64,000 nucleotides of DNA, taken from Penium margaritaceum (lineage: Eukaryota; Streptophyta; Zygnematophyceae; Desmidiales; Peniaceae). Shown one piece after another: positions 36,415 through 48,429 of this stretch (positions are counted from its first letter, which is position 1; every line of letters begins with the position of its first letter). The notes under the pieces were generated by a model, which made no database searches, was not told the origin of the DNA, and was given only the letters and a program-made list of their open reading frames with translations. The stretch spans positions 49,653-113,652 of the forward strand of contig SZWC01008622.1 of NCBI GenBank assembly GCA_023375785.1. The letters are read 5' to 3'. A program made the translations under genes and the position numbers.

Positions 36415-37026
36415 TGTCGGGACATGAATCTGACAGAGCGAGACACACCCGAGATTAAGATCACAATAACGGTTCAGCTCTGGCTTAGAGCCACCTCGGT
36501 CATCACCCGTGACCAATCATTAACAGTCCTCGACCTATGAACGGGCATCCTACCGAAAAATCCCCTAATAAGCGGTCCGACCGCAAGCACGTTTGGCTAG
36601 TGCACAATAAGCCGTTGGATATGCTTTGTCCTGTTCTGTCTTGATATAAGGAGGATGTTCATTCCCTCCCAGTTTAACCAGAACAGTTCCACTCATCCTG
36701 TTCTCCATTGATTCCACGACTTTGCCGCCGTGTCTTTGCTCTGCTCGCTCCTCGCATTTCCCGTCTTCGCCAGCCCCTCAGATCCTTCGCTCCGTCACTC
36801 TCGTTCCTTCGCTCAGCTCTTCTACTCCGCCAATCGTCCCCCATCTTGCCGGCTCTCTCTCACACCAACTTGCCTACCTCGACTATCTCGCGTCTCAGCG
36901 TCTATTAGCTCCCGCGGCTAACTCCTCGATCCGCTCTTGCATACGTCACTCTGCTGACGTGCACTTGCATGTGTTGATGCTTCTACCTGCTTCTGCTGCT
37001 GTTCTCGCATCTACATTCTTCTGACA
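36415..37026 (+). mobile_element. 5' LTR of element 4 (612 bp)
   Basis: Starts TGTCGGGACATGAATCTGACA and ends TTCTTCTGACA; termini TGTC/GACA are inverted. Contains the TATA-like TTGATATAAGGAGG and the conserved GTTTAACCAGAACAG block. Confidence 0.95.
36644..36650 (+). promoter_or_regulatory. TATA-like element in LTR 4 (5')
   Basis: ATATAAG immediately before the conserved GAGGATGTTCATTCCC block; the same in the 3' LTR at 39744-39750. Probable U3 promoter element by position and conservation. Confidence 0.55.
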
Positions 37027-37038
37027 TGGTATCAGAGC
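37027..37038 (+). other. Primer-binding site of element 4
   Basis: TGGTATCAGAGC, contiguous with the LTR end; initiator tRNA-Met type. Followed by the conserved leader CAGGCAACACCACCTGG. Confidence 0.95.
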
Positions 37039-37520
37039 TTCAGGCAACACCACCTGGAGTCCCGTGACCGCGTCATCACTCTGCTGCCATCCTTGCTTCA
37101 TCGCTTTGACTCGCGTTCTCCTGCCGCCGCCACCGTCACCACGCATATCGCCACTTCGCCAACAGCTGACATCGGCAGCTCTGCCTGACGAGTCCGCCGC
37201 GCTGAAGAAACGTCTCTTCGTCCCAAGAAGGCCCTGCGCCCACTTCCGCGCCCGTGGCTAACAACCGGTGACGCGTGGCCTACATCAGCCGCAAGCAATT
37301 ATCGAGCGGCCACCTGCCGTCAACTACCAAGAAGCTTCCTGCCGTTCGCCATCCGCTGCCCCTCATAAAATCCTCCTCTGCAAGCATCTCCTTCTCTTTC
37401 ATTTTGCCTCATCAGCTTCATCTGCTCCTTCCTCGCTGTTATCCTCTGTCAGTCCTACATCCATCATCTCAATTCGCCTTCTCGCGTCGCCTCGTCAGCA
37501 GCAACAGCTGAACTACCACC

Positions 37521-37737
37521 GTCGGGACATCGGACACCACCAGTCTTCCTGCTCCCACTTCTGAGCCAACTTGGGAACAAGCCGTCACTCTCCCGACATC
37601 AGCGGTCCAGTACCTCTGCTTGCTGCCTGACTCCCTCTGCTGCAACCAACCTCTCCTAGCTGACAGGGTATCGGACACCACCAGTCTTCCTGCTCCCATT
37701 TCTGAGCCAACTGGGGAACAAGCTGTCACTCTCCTGA
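37521..37737 (+). repeat. Duplicated ~75-bp leader module, period about 140 bp
   Basis: Copies at 37521-37602 and 37661-37737 with TCGGACACCACCAGTCTTCC and GGGAACAAGC-GTCACTCTCC boxes. The clearest of the four pairs in the window. Confidence 0.85.
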
Positions 37738-37989
37738 ACGCAGAAGAAGTAGTTGTGTCACTCTGCCTTCCTACCGCATCGCCTCTCGTCTTGGCTCTCT
37801 CCGCTCGCGTCGCTCCCTCCTCCTCCTCCTCTCTTCAGTCTCCTCAGCTTCATCAGCCGCTCGTTCCTGCCTCATTTTCATCTCTCCATCTTCAGCACCA
37901 TCCGCGTGGTCTCCGCATTGTCTCCCCGCCATCATCAGCATCGTCTGCGCCGCCCTCTCATTAATCATCAGCATCAGCATTGGTTTATC

Positions 37990-38645
37990 GTGCATGTGGT
38001 TTCGTCCCTACGCCCACTCAACAAATCAATGGTTCCCTCTGCTTCCGCATCGCTTTCAGGTCGGCACAAGGATCCGCCTGGTCGCATCGCCTTTTTTCGC
38101 GACAACCTACGCCCACGCCGAAACTTCCTTCAGCGCACGCGGTTCGCCCATGCGCCCACTCCGTCATCATCATCAGGTTTTGCCTCAGCAATCATCATCA
38201 GCATCTGTGAATGGCGCTAGGATGTACACGAGCTAGCTGCCCGTTTCCGCAGCAGCCTACACCCATGCCAGCAGCAGATTTCTCGCGGCGCGTCGGCACC
38301 TGCCTTCCCCTTGCCGCATCCTACTCCCCTAATTCAAATCGCGCACGTGGGTCTGCCCCTCTACCCACTCCATCATCCATCATTCCTCCGCCGTCATCTG
38401 CTTCCGCTTCGCTCGGCACAAGGATCCGACCGGTCGTATCGCCCATTCCGCGACGACCTGCGCCCACGCCGAACACTTCTCACACGCACGTGGTTTCGCC
38501 CCTGCGCCCACTCCATCATCAATCACTTTCCGCTACCAGTCGACTTCCGTCAAAAAGCTTGGCACGCAGATCCGCCCGGTCGCATCACTCAAGCGACAAC
38601 CTGCGCCCACGCCGAAAACTTCGCTGTGCAAGGAGCTTCACCCCT
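37990..38645 (+). repeat. Internal module array of the LTR family
   Basis: At least three copies of a unit with GCACAAGGATCCG-C-GGTCG, CGCGACAACCTACGCCCACG, CGCACG-GGTTTCGCCC and TGCGCCCACTCCATCATC boxes, at about 38055-38170, 38425-38520 and 38565-38640, plus weaker partial copies between. Confidence 0.75.
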
Positions 38646-38762
38646 GAAACTACCCTGCCATTTATCATTCCCTACCATCAGCTTCATCCTCTACTCAACT
38701 CAATTGCTTTACTGACTGCCTGTACCTTGCACCTCTGACGAACTTCCATACCAACCATCATC

Positions 38763-39494
38763 ATGGTCACTCCACCTTTTCCCCAAGATGACATGCTCGC
38801 CGAAGACGGGTCCAACGTACATACATGGTATGCCTCTGTCCTGACACACGCTGTTGGATGGTCAGCTCATGAACATTCACTCGTCAATCTACTCTGAGGA
38901 TCAGTTGAGTACGACACCGACAGACACACCCCTGAATCGGACAATTACTCCGTGAACATTCAACAAATCACCTTTGAAGCAGCGTGCAATCAACTACGAC
39001 CCCTTGTGCATCCTTCCTATCACCATCACTTCATAACTGCTCACACTACCCCGCTGCTTTGGCTCAAGATTCTCCATCAGGGGTGGTGGCGTCACTGGCT
39101 CAAAGGGGTCTGCACCAATATGCCAAAACTGCCCACAATGGCAGGAGAAATTGACCCCTTGCCCGCATTTGGGCGTCATGAGGGATGGACACAAACACAA
39201 GAATGGGTCGAGCAGGTGTACAGGTTCCTCTACCCAGTTCTTCTCCTACATCTCGGTGTAACAGACTGTCTGTTTGGTGATCAGCTCTACATTGGGCCAC
39301 CAGAACAACAGACTGAGTCGTACGCTGAGGTAAATCAACAAGTACGCAGAGAACTGAAGACTGTCGTGCACATAGCCTATCATGCACTTGTTGACGCATA
39401 TCCAGGGGACCTCGGAGACATGTGGTCACACTTCCTTTCCTCTCGGGTTTTAGGACGCTCCATTACCATGGAACGAACCTACTCACATAGATAG
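38763..39494 (+). pseudogene. Gag-like protein of the non-autonomous LTR family (copy 4, one in-frame stop)
   Basis: A single frame of 244 codons (including the terminal TAG) from ATG at 38763 to TAG at 39492-39494, broken only by TGA at codon 45 (38895-38897). After it the frame is open, with an internal ATG at 38952 giving 180 residues. Conserved against copies 2 and 3: MLAEDGSNVHTW near residues 11-22, LVHPSYHHH, LLWLKILHQGW, W-EQVYRFLYP, GVTDCLFG, and the C-terminal VNQQVRRELKTV and LVDAYPGDLGDMW. The N---W start and following helical block resemble the N-terminal part of copia-type Gag; I cannot confirm this without structure or profile comparison. No zinc finger or membrane segment. Its end 12 bp from the PPT suggests it was the element's only gene. 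Confidence 0.7.
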
Positions 39495-39495
39495 T

Positions 39496-39536
39496 CTGTC
39501 AGATTCAAGGGGGGTGTCGGGATATTAATCTGACAG
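39496..39536. repeat. Inverted repeat straddling the PPT/3' LTR junction (element 4)
   Basis: Perfect 10-bp arms CTGTCAGATT (39496-39505) and AATCTGACAG (39527-39536) enclose the polypurine tract and the LTR start. Same design as in element 2 (8726-8768). Confidence 0.9.
39507..39514 (+). other. Polypurine tract of element 4
   Basis: AAGGGGGG immediately before the 3' LTR start TGTCGGG; plus-strand priming site by position. Confidence 0.93.
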
Positions 39537-40127
39537 AGCGAGACACACCCGAGATTAAGATCTCAATAACAGTTCAGCTCTGGCTTAGAGCCACCGCGGT
39601 CATCACCTGTGACTAACCGTTAACGGTCCTCGACCTACCAACGGGCATCCTACCGAGAAATCCCCTAATAAGCGGTCCGACCGCAAGCACATTCCGCTAG
39701 TGCACAAGAAACCATTTGATATGATTTGTCCTGTTATGTCTTGATATAAGGAGGAAGCTCATTCCCTCCCGGTTTAACCAGAACAGCTATACTCATCCTA
39801 TTCCCCCTTGGTTCTGCGGCTTTGCCTCCGTGTCTTTGCTCTGCTTGCTCCTCGCATTTTCAGTCTTCGCCAGCCCCTCACATCCCTTCGCTCCGTCACT
39901 CTCGTTCCTTCACTCATCTCTTTTACTCCACCAACCGTCTCCCATCTTGCCAGCTCTCTCTCACACCAACGTGCCTACCTCGACTATCATGCGTCTCAGC
40001 GTCTATCAGCTCCCGCTGCTAACTCCTCGAACCGCTCTTGCCTACGTCACTCTGGTGACGTACACTTTCATGTCCTGATGCCTCTGCCAGCTTCTGCCGC
40101 TGTTCCTGCATCTACATTCTTCTGACT
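39515..40127 (+). mobile_element. 3' LTR of element 4 (613 bp)
   Basis: Matches the 5' LTR over its length with scattered substitutions. Last base T instead of A (CTGACT rather than CTGACA). Followed by target duplication ACTTT and satellite. Confidence 0.94.
39744..39750 (+). promoter_or_regulatory. TATA-like element in LTR 4 (3')
   Basis: ATATAAG, same position as 36644-36650 in the 5' LTR. Could drive transcription outward into the satellite. Confidence 0.5.
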
Positions 40128-42845
40128 ACTTTGGCACTAGAGCTTCACACTTTGGCACTAGACAATCACACTTTGGCACTAGAGCGTCACACTTTGGCAC
40201 TAGAGCATGACACTTTGGTACTAGAGCTTCACACTTTGGCACTAGAGCATCACACTTTGGCACCAGAGTGTCACGCTTTGGCACTAGAGGGTCAAACGTT
40301 GGCACTAGAGCTTCACACTTTGGCACTAGAGCGTCACACTTTGGCACAAGAACTTCACATTTTGGCACTGGAGCTTCACACTTTGGTACTAGAGCTTCAC
40401 ACTTTGGCACCAAAGCGTCACACTTTGGCACTAGAGCTTCACACTTTGGCACTAGAATGTCATACTTTGACACTAGAGCATTACACTTTGGCACTAGAGC
40501 TTCACACGTTGGCACTAGAGCATCACACTATGGCACTAGAGCATCACACTTTGGCACTAGAGCGTCACACTTTGGCAATAGAGTTTCACATTTTGGCACA
40601 AGAGAATCAGACTTTGGCACTAGTGTGTCACACGTTGGCACAAGAGCTTCACACTTTAGCACTAGAGCGTCGCACTTTGGCACTATAGCTACAAACTTTG
40701 GCACTAGAGCTTCACACTTTGGCACTAGAGCTTCATTCGGCACTATAGCATCACACTTTGGCACTAGAGCAACACACTTTGGGTCTAGAGCATCACACTT
40801 TAGCATTAGAGCGTCACACTTTGGCACTATAGCTTCACACTTTGGCAATAGAATGTCACAATTTGGCACTAGATCTTTACACGTTGGCACTACAGATTCA
40901 CAATTTGGCACTAGAACGTCACGCTTTGGCACTAGAGCTTCACATTTTGTTACCAGAGCATCACACTTTGACACTAGAGCTTAACACTTTGGCTCTAGAG
41001 CGTAATACTCTGGCACTATAGCGTCACACTTTGGCAATAGACCGTCACAAATTGGCACTATAGCGTCACACTTTGGCACTAGACTGTCACACTTTGACAC
41101 TAGAGCGTCACTTTTGACACACAAGCGTCACACTTTGGCATAAGAGCTCCACACGTTGCACCAGTGCATCACACTTTGGCACTAGAACGTCACACTTTGG
41201 CCATAGAGCGTCACGCATTGGAATGAGAGCGTAATACCTTTGCACGAGAGCGTCACACTTTGGCACTAGAGCGTCACACTTTGACACTAGAGCTTCACAC
41301 TTCCGCACTAAAGCCTCACACTTTGCTCCTGAAGTGTCATACTTTGGCACTAGAGTGTCACACTTTGGCACTAGAGTGTCACAGTGTGGCACGAGAGCGT
41401 CACACTTTAGCACTAGAGCGTAATACTTTGGCACTATAGCGTCACACTTTGGCATTACAGCATCACACATTGGCACTAGAGCGTCACACTTTGGCACTAG
41501 AGCGTCACACTTTGGCACTATAGTGTCACACTTTGGCACTAGAGATTCACAATTTGGCACTAGAGCTTCACACTTTGGCACTAGAGTTTCACACTTTGGC
41601 ACTAGAGAATCACACTTTGGCACTAGAGCATCACGCTTTGGCTCTAGAGCATGACACTTTGGTACTGGAGCTTCACACTTTGGCACTAGAGCGTCACACT
41701 TTGGCACAAGAGTGTCATTCTTTGGCACTAGAGCGTCAAACTTTGGCACTAGAGCTTCACACTTTGGCACTAGAGCATCACACTTTGGTACTGGAGCTTC
41801 ACACTTTGGCACTAGAGCGTCACACTTTGGCACAAGAGTGTCATTCTTTGGCACTAGAGCGTCAAACTTTGGCACTAGAGCTTCACACTTTGGCACTAGA
41901 GCGTCACACTTGGGCACTAGAGCTTCACACTTGGGCACTGGATATTCATGTTTTGGCACTAGAGCCTCACACATTGGCACCAGAGGGTCACACTTTAGCA
42001 CTAGAGCGTCACATTTTGGTACTAGAGTATCACACTTTGGCACTAGAGAGCCACAATTTGGCACTAGAGCAACACACTTTGGCACTAGAGCTACATTTCT
42101 TGGCACAAGAGCGTCTCACTTTGGCACTAGAGCTTCACACTTTGGCAAAAGAGTATCACACTTTGGCACTAGAGCGTCACACTTTGGCACTAGGGCGTCA
42201 CGCGTTCGCACTAGAGTGTCACACGTTGTTACTAGAGCGTCACACTTTGGCACTAGAGCGTCACACTTTGGCACTAGAGCGTCACACTTTGGCAGTAGAG
42301 TGTCACACTTTGGCAGTAGAGCTTCACACTTTGGCACTTGAGTGTCATACTTTGGCACTAGAGCTTCACACTTCGGCACTAGATAATCACAAAATGGCAC
42401 TAGAGCGTCACACATTGGCACTACAGCGTCACACTTTAATACTAAAGATTCATAATTTGGCACTAGACCTTACAACTTTGGCAGTAGAGCATCATACTTT
42501 AGCACTTGAGCTTTACACGTTGGCACTAGAGCGTCACACGTTGGCATTAGAGCATCACACGTTGGCACTAGAGCTTCACATTTTGGTACTAGAGCGTCAC
42601 ACTTTCGCACTAGAGCATCACATTTTGGCAATAGAGCGTCACACTTGGGCACTAGAGCGTCACACTTTGGCACTAGAGTGTCACACTTTGGCACTAGAGC
42701 GTCACACTTTGGCACTAGAGTGTCACACTTTGGCACTAGAGCGTCATACTTTGGCACTAGAGCGTCACACTTTGGCACTAGAGCATTACACTTTGGCACT
42801 AGAGCGTCACACTTTGGCACTTGAGCATAACACTTTGGCACTAGA

Positions 42846-42992
42846 GCGTCACTCTTTGGCACTAGAGCGTCACTCTTTGGCACTAGAGCGTCACTCTTTG
42901 GCACTAGAGCGTCACTCTTTGGCACTAGAGCGTCACTCTTTGGCACTAGAGCGTCACTCTTTGGCACTAGAGCGTCACTCTTTGGCACTAGA
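42846..42992 (+). repeat. Seven identical 21-bp monomers
   Basis: The variant GCGTCACTCTTTGGCACTAG (CTC for CAC) is repeated seven times in succession without change, a single-monomer amplification within diverse neighbours. Confidence 0.95.
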
Positions 42993-44967
42993 GCGTCACA
43001 CTTTGGCAGTAGAACGTCACACTTTGGCACTAGAGTTTCTTACTTTGGCCCTAGAGCGTCACACTTTTACACAAGAGCGTCACACTTTGGCACTGGAGCG
43101 TCACTCTTTGGCACTAGAGCTTCACCCTTCAACACTAGAGCTTCAGACTTTGGCACTAGAGCATCGCACTTTGGCACTAGAGTTTCACACTTTGGCACTA
43201 GATCGTCACACTTTGGCCTTAGAGCATCACACTTTGGCACTAGAGCGTCACAATTTGGCACAAGAGCGTCACAATTTAGCACTAGAGCGCCACACTTTGG
43301 CACTAGAGCTTCACACTTTGGCACTAGGGCGTCACACTTTGGCATTAGAGCTTCACACTTTGGCACTATAGCGTCATACTTTGGCACTATAGCATCACAC
43401 TTTGGCACTAGAGCGTCACACTTTGGCAGCAGAGCGTCATACTTTGGCACTAGAGCATTATACTTTGGCACTAGAACGTCACACATTGGCACTCGAGCGT
43501 AACACTTTAGCACAAGAGCGTCACACTTTAGCACTAGAGCATCACACTTTGGCACTAGAGCGTCACACTTTGGCTCTAGAGCGTCACACTTTGGCAGTAG
43601 ATAGTCACGCTTTGACACTAGAGCTTCACATGTTGGGACTAGATCATCACACTTTTACACTAGAGCACCACACTTTGGCACTAGATCGTCACACTTTGGC
43701 AATAGATATCACCCTTCGACACTAGAGCTTCCCACTTTGGCACTATAGCGTCACACTTTTGCACTAGAGCGTCGCACTTTGGCACTAGAGCATCACACCT
43801 TGGCACTAGAGCATCCCACTTTGGCACTAGAGCGTCACACTTTGGTACTAGAGCGTCACACCTTGGCACTAGAGCTCCACACTTTCGCACTAGAGCGTCA
43901 CACGTTGGCACTAGAGCTTCACACTATGGCACTGTAGCGTCATACTTTGTTACTAGAGCATCACAATTTGGCACTAGAGCGTAACAATTTGGCACTAGAG
44001 CTTCACATTTTGGCACTAGAGTGTCACACTGTGGCACCAGAGCTTTACACTTTGGCACTAGAGCGTCACACTTTGGCACTAGAGCTTCAAACGTTGGGAA
44101 TAGAGCTTCACACTTTGGCACTAGAGCGTCACACTTTGGCACTAGAGCATCACTTTTGTACCAGAGCGTCACAATTTGGTACTAGAGCATCACACTTTGG
44201 CACTAGAGCGTAACACTTTGCCACAAAAACGTCACACTTTGGCAATAGAGCGTCAAACTTTGACACTAGAGCGTCGCACTTTGGCACTAGAGCGTCACAC
44301 TTTGGCAATAGAGCTTCACACTTTGGCACTAGAGCTTCACACTTTGGCACTAGATCGTAACACTTTGGCACTAGATCGTCACACTTTGGCAGTAGAATGT
44401 CTCAATTTGGCACCACAACTTCACACTTTGGCACTGGAGCGTCACACTTTTACAGTAGAGCGTCACACCTTGGCACTGGAGTGTCACACTTTGGCAATAG
44501 AGCTTCACACTTTGGCACTATAGCTTCACACTTTGGCACTAGAGTATCACACTCTGGCACTAGAGCGTCACACATCGGCACTAGAGCGTCACACTTTGGC
44601 ACTAGAGCGTCACACGTTTGCCCTAGAGCGTCACAGTTTGGCACTATAGCGTCATACTTTGGCACTAGAGCGTCACGCTTTGACACTAGAGCTTCACATT
44701 GTGGCATTATAGTGTCACACTTTGGCACTAGAGCTTCCCACTATGGCACTATAGCATCCCACTTTGGCACTAGAGCGTCACACTTTGGCACTAGAGTGTA
44801 ACACATTGGCACTATAGCTTCACGCTTTGGCACCATAGCTTCACACTTTGGCACTATAGCTTCACAATCTGGCAGTAGAGTGTCACACTTTGGAACTAGA
44901 TCGTCACACTTTGGCACTAGAGCTTCACACTTTGGCAATAGAGCTTCACACTTTGGCACTAGAGCGT

Positions 44968-45340
44968 CACACGTTGGCACTGGATCGTCACACCTGTGTA
45001 CTAGAGTGTCACACTTTGACACTAGAGCTTCACACTTTGGCACTAAAGCTCCACACTTTGGTACTAGAGCGTCACACTTTGGACCTAGAGCGTCACACTT
45101 TGGCACTAGAGCATCACACTTTGGCACTAGAGCATCCCACTTTGGCACTAGAGCGTCACACTTTGGCACTAGAGCGTCACACGTTGGCACTGGATCGTCA
45201 CACCTGTGTACTAGAGTGTCACACTTTGACACTAGAGCTTCACACTTTGGCACTAAAGCTCCACACTTTGGTACTAGAGCGTCACACTTTGGACCTAGAG
45301 CGTCACACTTTGGCACTAGAGCATCACACTTTGGCACTAG
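44968..45340 (+). repeat. 210-bp satellite doublet
   Basis: CACTGGATCGTCACACCTGTG occupies equivalent sites near 44978 and 45188, with the following monomers (GACACTAGAGCTTCAC, CTCCACACTTTGG, TTTGGACCTAG) repeated in order. Confidence 0.85.
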
Positions 45341-46124
45341 AGCATAACACGTTGGCACAAGAGCGTCACACTTTGGCAGTAGAGCATCACGCTTTGACAC
45401 TAGAGCGTCACTTTTTAACACTAGAGTGTCACGCTTTGGCACTAGAGCTTCGTACTTTGGCACTAGAGCGTCACACATTGGCACTAGAGTGCCATACTTT
45501 GGCACTAGAGCGTCACTTTTTCATACTAGAGCTTCATACTTCGGCACTGGAGCGTCCCAGTTTGGCACTAAAGCTTCACACTTTGGCACTATAGATTCAT
45601 ACTTTGGCACTAGAGCGTCACACTTTGGCAGTAGTGCATCACATTTTGGCACTAGAGTGTCACACTTTGGCACTAGAGCTTCACACTTTGACACTAGAGC
45701 GTCATACTTTGGCACTAGAGTTTCACACTTTGGCACTAGAGTATCACACTTTGGCACTATAGTGTCACACTTTGGCACTAGGGTGTAATACTTTGGCACA
45801 GCAGCGTCACACTTTGGCATTAGAGCGTCACGTTTTGGCACTAGATCGTCACACTTTGGCACTAGAGCGTCACACGTTGGCATAAGAGCTTCACACTTTG
45901 GTACTAGAGCTTCACACATTGGCACTAGAGCGTCACACTTTGGCACTAGAGCGTCACACTTTGGCACTGGAGCGTCACACTTTGGCACTAGAGGTTCACA
46001 CATTGGCACTAGAGCTTCATTCTTTGGCAAACGAGCATCACACTTAGGCACTAGGGATTCACACTTTGGCACTAGAGCGTCACACTTTGGCCCTAGAGCA
46101 TCACACTTGAGCACTAGAAAATCA

Positions 46125-46960
46125 CACGTTCGCACTAGAGCGTCACAATTTGGCACTATAACTTCACACTTTGGTACTAGAGCGTCACACGTTGGCACTA
46201 GAGCTTCACACTTTGGCACTAGAGCTTCACACTTTGGCACTAGAGCGTCACACTTTCGCACTAGAGCGTCACAATTTGGCACTATAACTTCACACTTTGG
46301 TACTAGAGCGTCACACGTTGGCACTAGAGCTTCACACTTTGGCACTAGAGCTTCACACTTTGGCACTAGAGCTTCACGCTTTGGCACTAGAGCGTCACAC
46401 TTTCGCACTAGAGCTTCACACTTTGGCACTAGAGCGTCACACTTTGACACAAAAGCATCATACTTTGGCACTAGAGCTTCACACTTTGGCACTAGAGCAT
46501 CACACTCTGGCACTAGAGCGTCACACTTTGGCACTATAGCATCACACTTTGGAACTAGAGCTTCATATTTTGGCACTAGAGCGTCATACTTTGGCACTAT
46601 AGCGTCACACGTTGGCACTAGAGCATCACACGTTAGCACTAGAGCGTCACACTTTGACACTATAGCTTCACACTTTGGCACTTTAGCTTCACACTTTGGT
46701 AATAGAGCTTCATTCGGTACTACAGCATCAAACTTTGGCACTAGAGCGTCACACTTTGGTTCTAGAGCGTCACACTTTGGCATTAGAGCGTCACACTTTG
46801 GCACCATAGCTTCACACTTTGGCACTATAATGTCACACTTTGGCACTAGAGCTTCACACTTTGGCACTAGAGCGTCACACTTTGGCATTAGAGCGTCACA
46901 CTTTGGCACCATAGCTTCACACTTTGGCACTATAATGTCACACTTTGGCACTAGAGCTTC
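46125..46960 (+). repeat. Two 126-bp satellite doublets
   Basis: The set CACAATTTGGCACTATAAC, CTTTGGTACTAGAGCG, CACACGTTGG repeats around 46145 and 46271. The set GGCATTAGAGCG, GGCACCATAGC, GGCACTATAATG repeats around 46783 and 46888. Confidence 0.75.
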
Positions 46961-48429
46961 ACACTTTGGCACTAGAGCTTCACAATTTGGCACTAGAGCG
47001 TCACACTTTGGCACGAGAGCTTCACATTTTGTTACTAGAGCGTCACACTTTGGTACTAGAGCTTCAAAAGTTTGCTCTATAGCGTCACACTTTGGCACTA
47101 GAGCGTAACACTTTGGCACTAGAAATTAACACTTTGGCACTAGAGCGTCACACTTTGGCACTAGAGCGTCACACTTTGGCACTAGAGTATCACGCTTTGG
47201 CACTAGAGCGTAACACTTTGGCACTAGAGCGTCACGCGTTGGAACTAGAGCATCATATTTTGGCACTAGAGCGTCACACTTTGGCACTAGAGCATCACAC
47301 TTTGGCTTTAGAGCTTCACACTTCGGCACTAAAGCCTCACACTTTGCCACTAGAGTGTCACAATTTGGCACTATAGCGTCACCATTTGGCACTAGGGCGT
47401 CACAGTTTGGCACTAGAGCGTCACACTTTAGCACTAGAGCGTCATACGTTGGCACTAGAGTCGCATTTTGGCAGCATAGCATCACACTCTGGCACTAGAG
47501 CTTCACACTTTGGCGCCAGAGCGTCACACTTCAGCACTAGAGCGTCACACTTTGGCAATAGAGAGTCACACTTTGGCACTATGGCGTCACACTTTGGCAC
47601 TAGAGCGTCACGCTTTGACACTAGAGCGTCACACTTTGGCACTAGAGCGTCACAGTTTTGCACTATACCTTCACACTTTGGCACTATAGGGTCACACCTT
47701 GGCACTGGAGCGTCACACTTTGGCACTAGAGTGTCATACTGTGGCATTGAAGCTTCACACTTTGGCAGTAGAGCGTCATAATTTGGCAATAGAGCGTCAC
47801 ACTTTGGCACTAGAGTGTTGCACTTTGGCACTAGAGCATCACATTTTGGTACTAGAGCGTCACACATTGGCACTATAGCTTCACACTTTGGCAAAAGAGC
47901 ATCACACTTTGGCACTAGAGCGTCACACTTTGACACTAGAGCATCACACTTTGGCACTAGAGCGTAAAACATTGGCACTAGAGCTTCAAACTTTGGCACT
48001 AGAGCTCCACATGTTGGCACTAGAGCATCAGACTTTGGCACTAGAGAGTCACACTTTGGCACTAGAGCATTACACTTTGGCACTAGAGCGTCATACTTTG
48101 GCAATACAGTGTGACACTTTGGCACGAGAGCGTAACACTTTGGTACTAGAGCTTCACGCCTTGGCAATAGAGCGTCACACTTTGCCACTGTAGCGTCACA
48201 CTTTGGCACTAGGGATCCACACTTTGGCACTAGAGTGTCACACTTTGGCGCTAGAGCGTCACACTTGAGCAATAGAGCGACACACTTTGGCACTGGAGTT
48301 CCAAACTTTGGCACTAGTGTGTCACTTTTTGGCAGTAGGGCGTCACACTTTGGCACTAAAGCGTCACACTTTGGCACTAAAGCGTCACTATTTGGCACTG
48401 GAGCTTCATACTCTGGCACTACAGCGTCA

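Larger units (their letters stand above)
37039..38762 (+). mobile_element. Leader/internal non-coding region of element 4
   Basis: C/T-rich, about 1.7 kb, with the duplicated module (37521-37737) and the longer module array (37990-38645). Frames of 100-175 codons occur but are not conserved among the sister elements, so I do not call genes. An unusually long untranslated leader for such a small element. Confidence 0.7.
36415..40127 (+). mobile_element. LTR element 4: complete 3.7-kb non-autonomous LTR retroelement
   Basis: Structurally complete: 5' LTR 36415-37026, PBS 37027-37038, internal region, Gag-like frame ending 12 bp before the polypurine tract, PPT 39507-39514, 3' LTR 39515-40127 and 5-bp target duplication ACTTT. 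The internal region is only about 2.5 kb and has no protease, integrase or reverse transcriptase/RNase H motif, so it must be mobilised by another element. One short Gag-like gene with no pol recalls terminal-repeat elements that keep only gag. The LTRs are similar but clearly diverged. Confidence 0.93.

Noticed and set aside
37269-38740. Several 100-175 codon frames in the leader of element 4
   Set aside because: The colinear leaders of elements 2 and 3 do not preserve any of these frames; low-complexity C/T-rich DNA readily gives Ser/Pro/His-rich frames.
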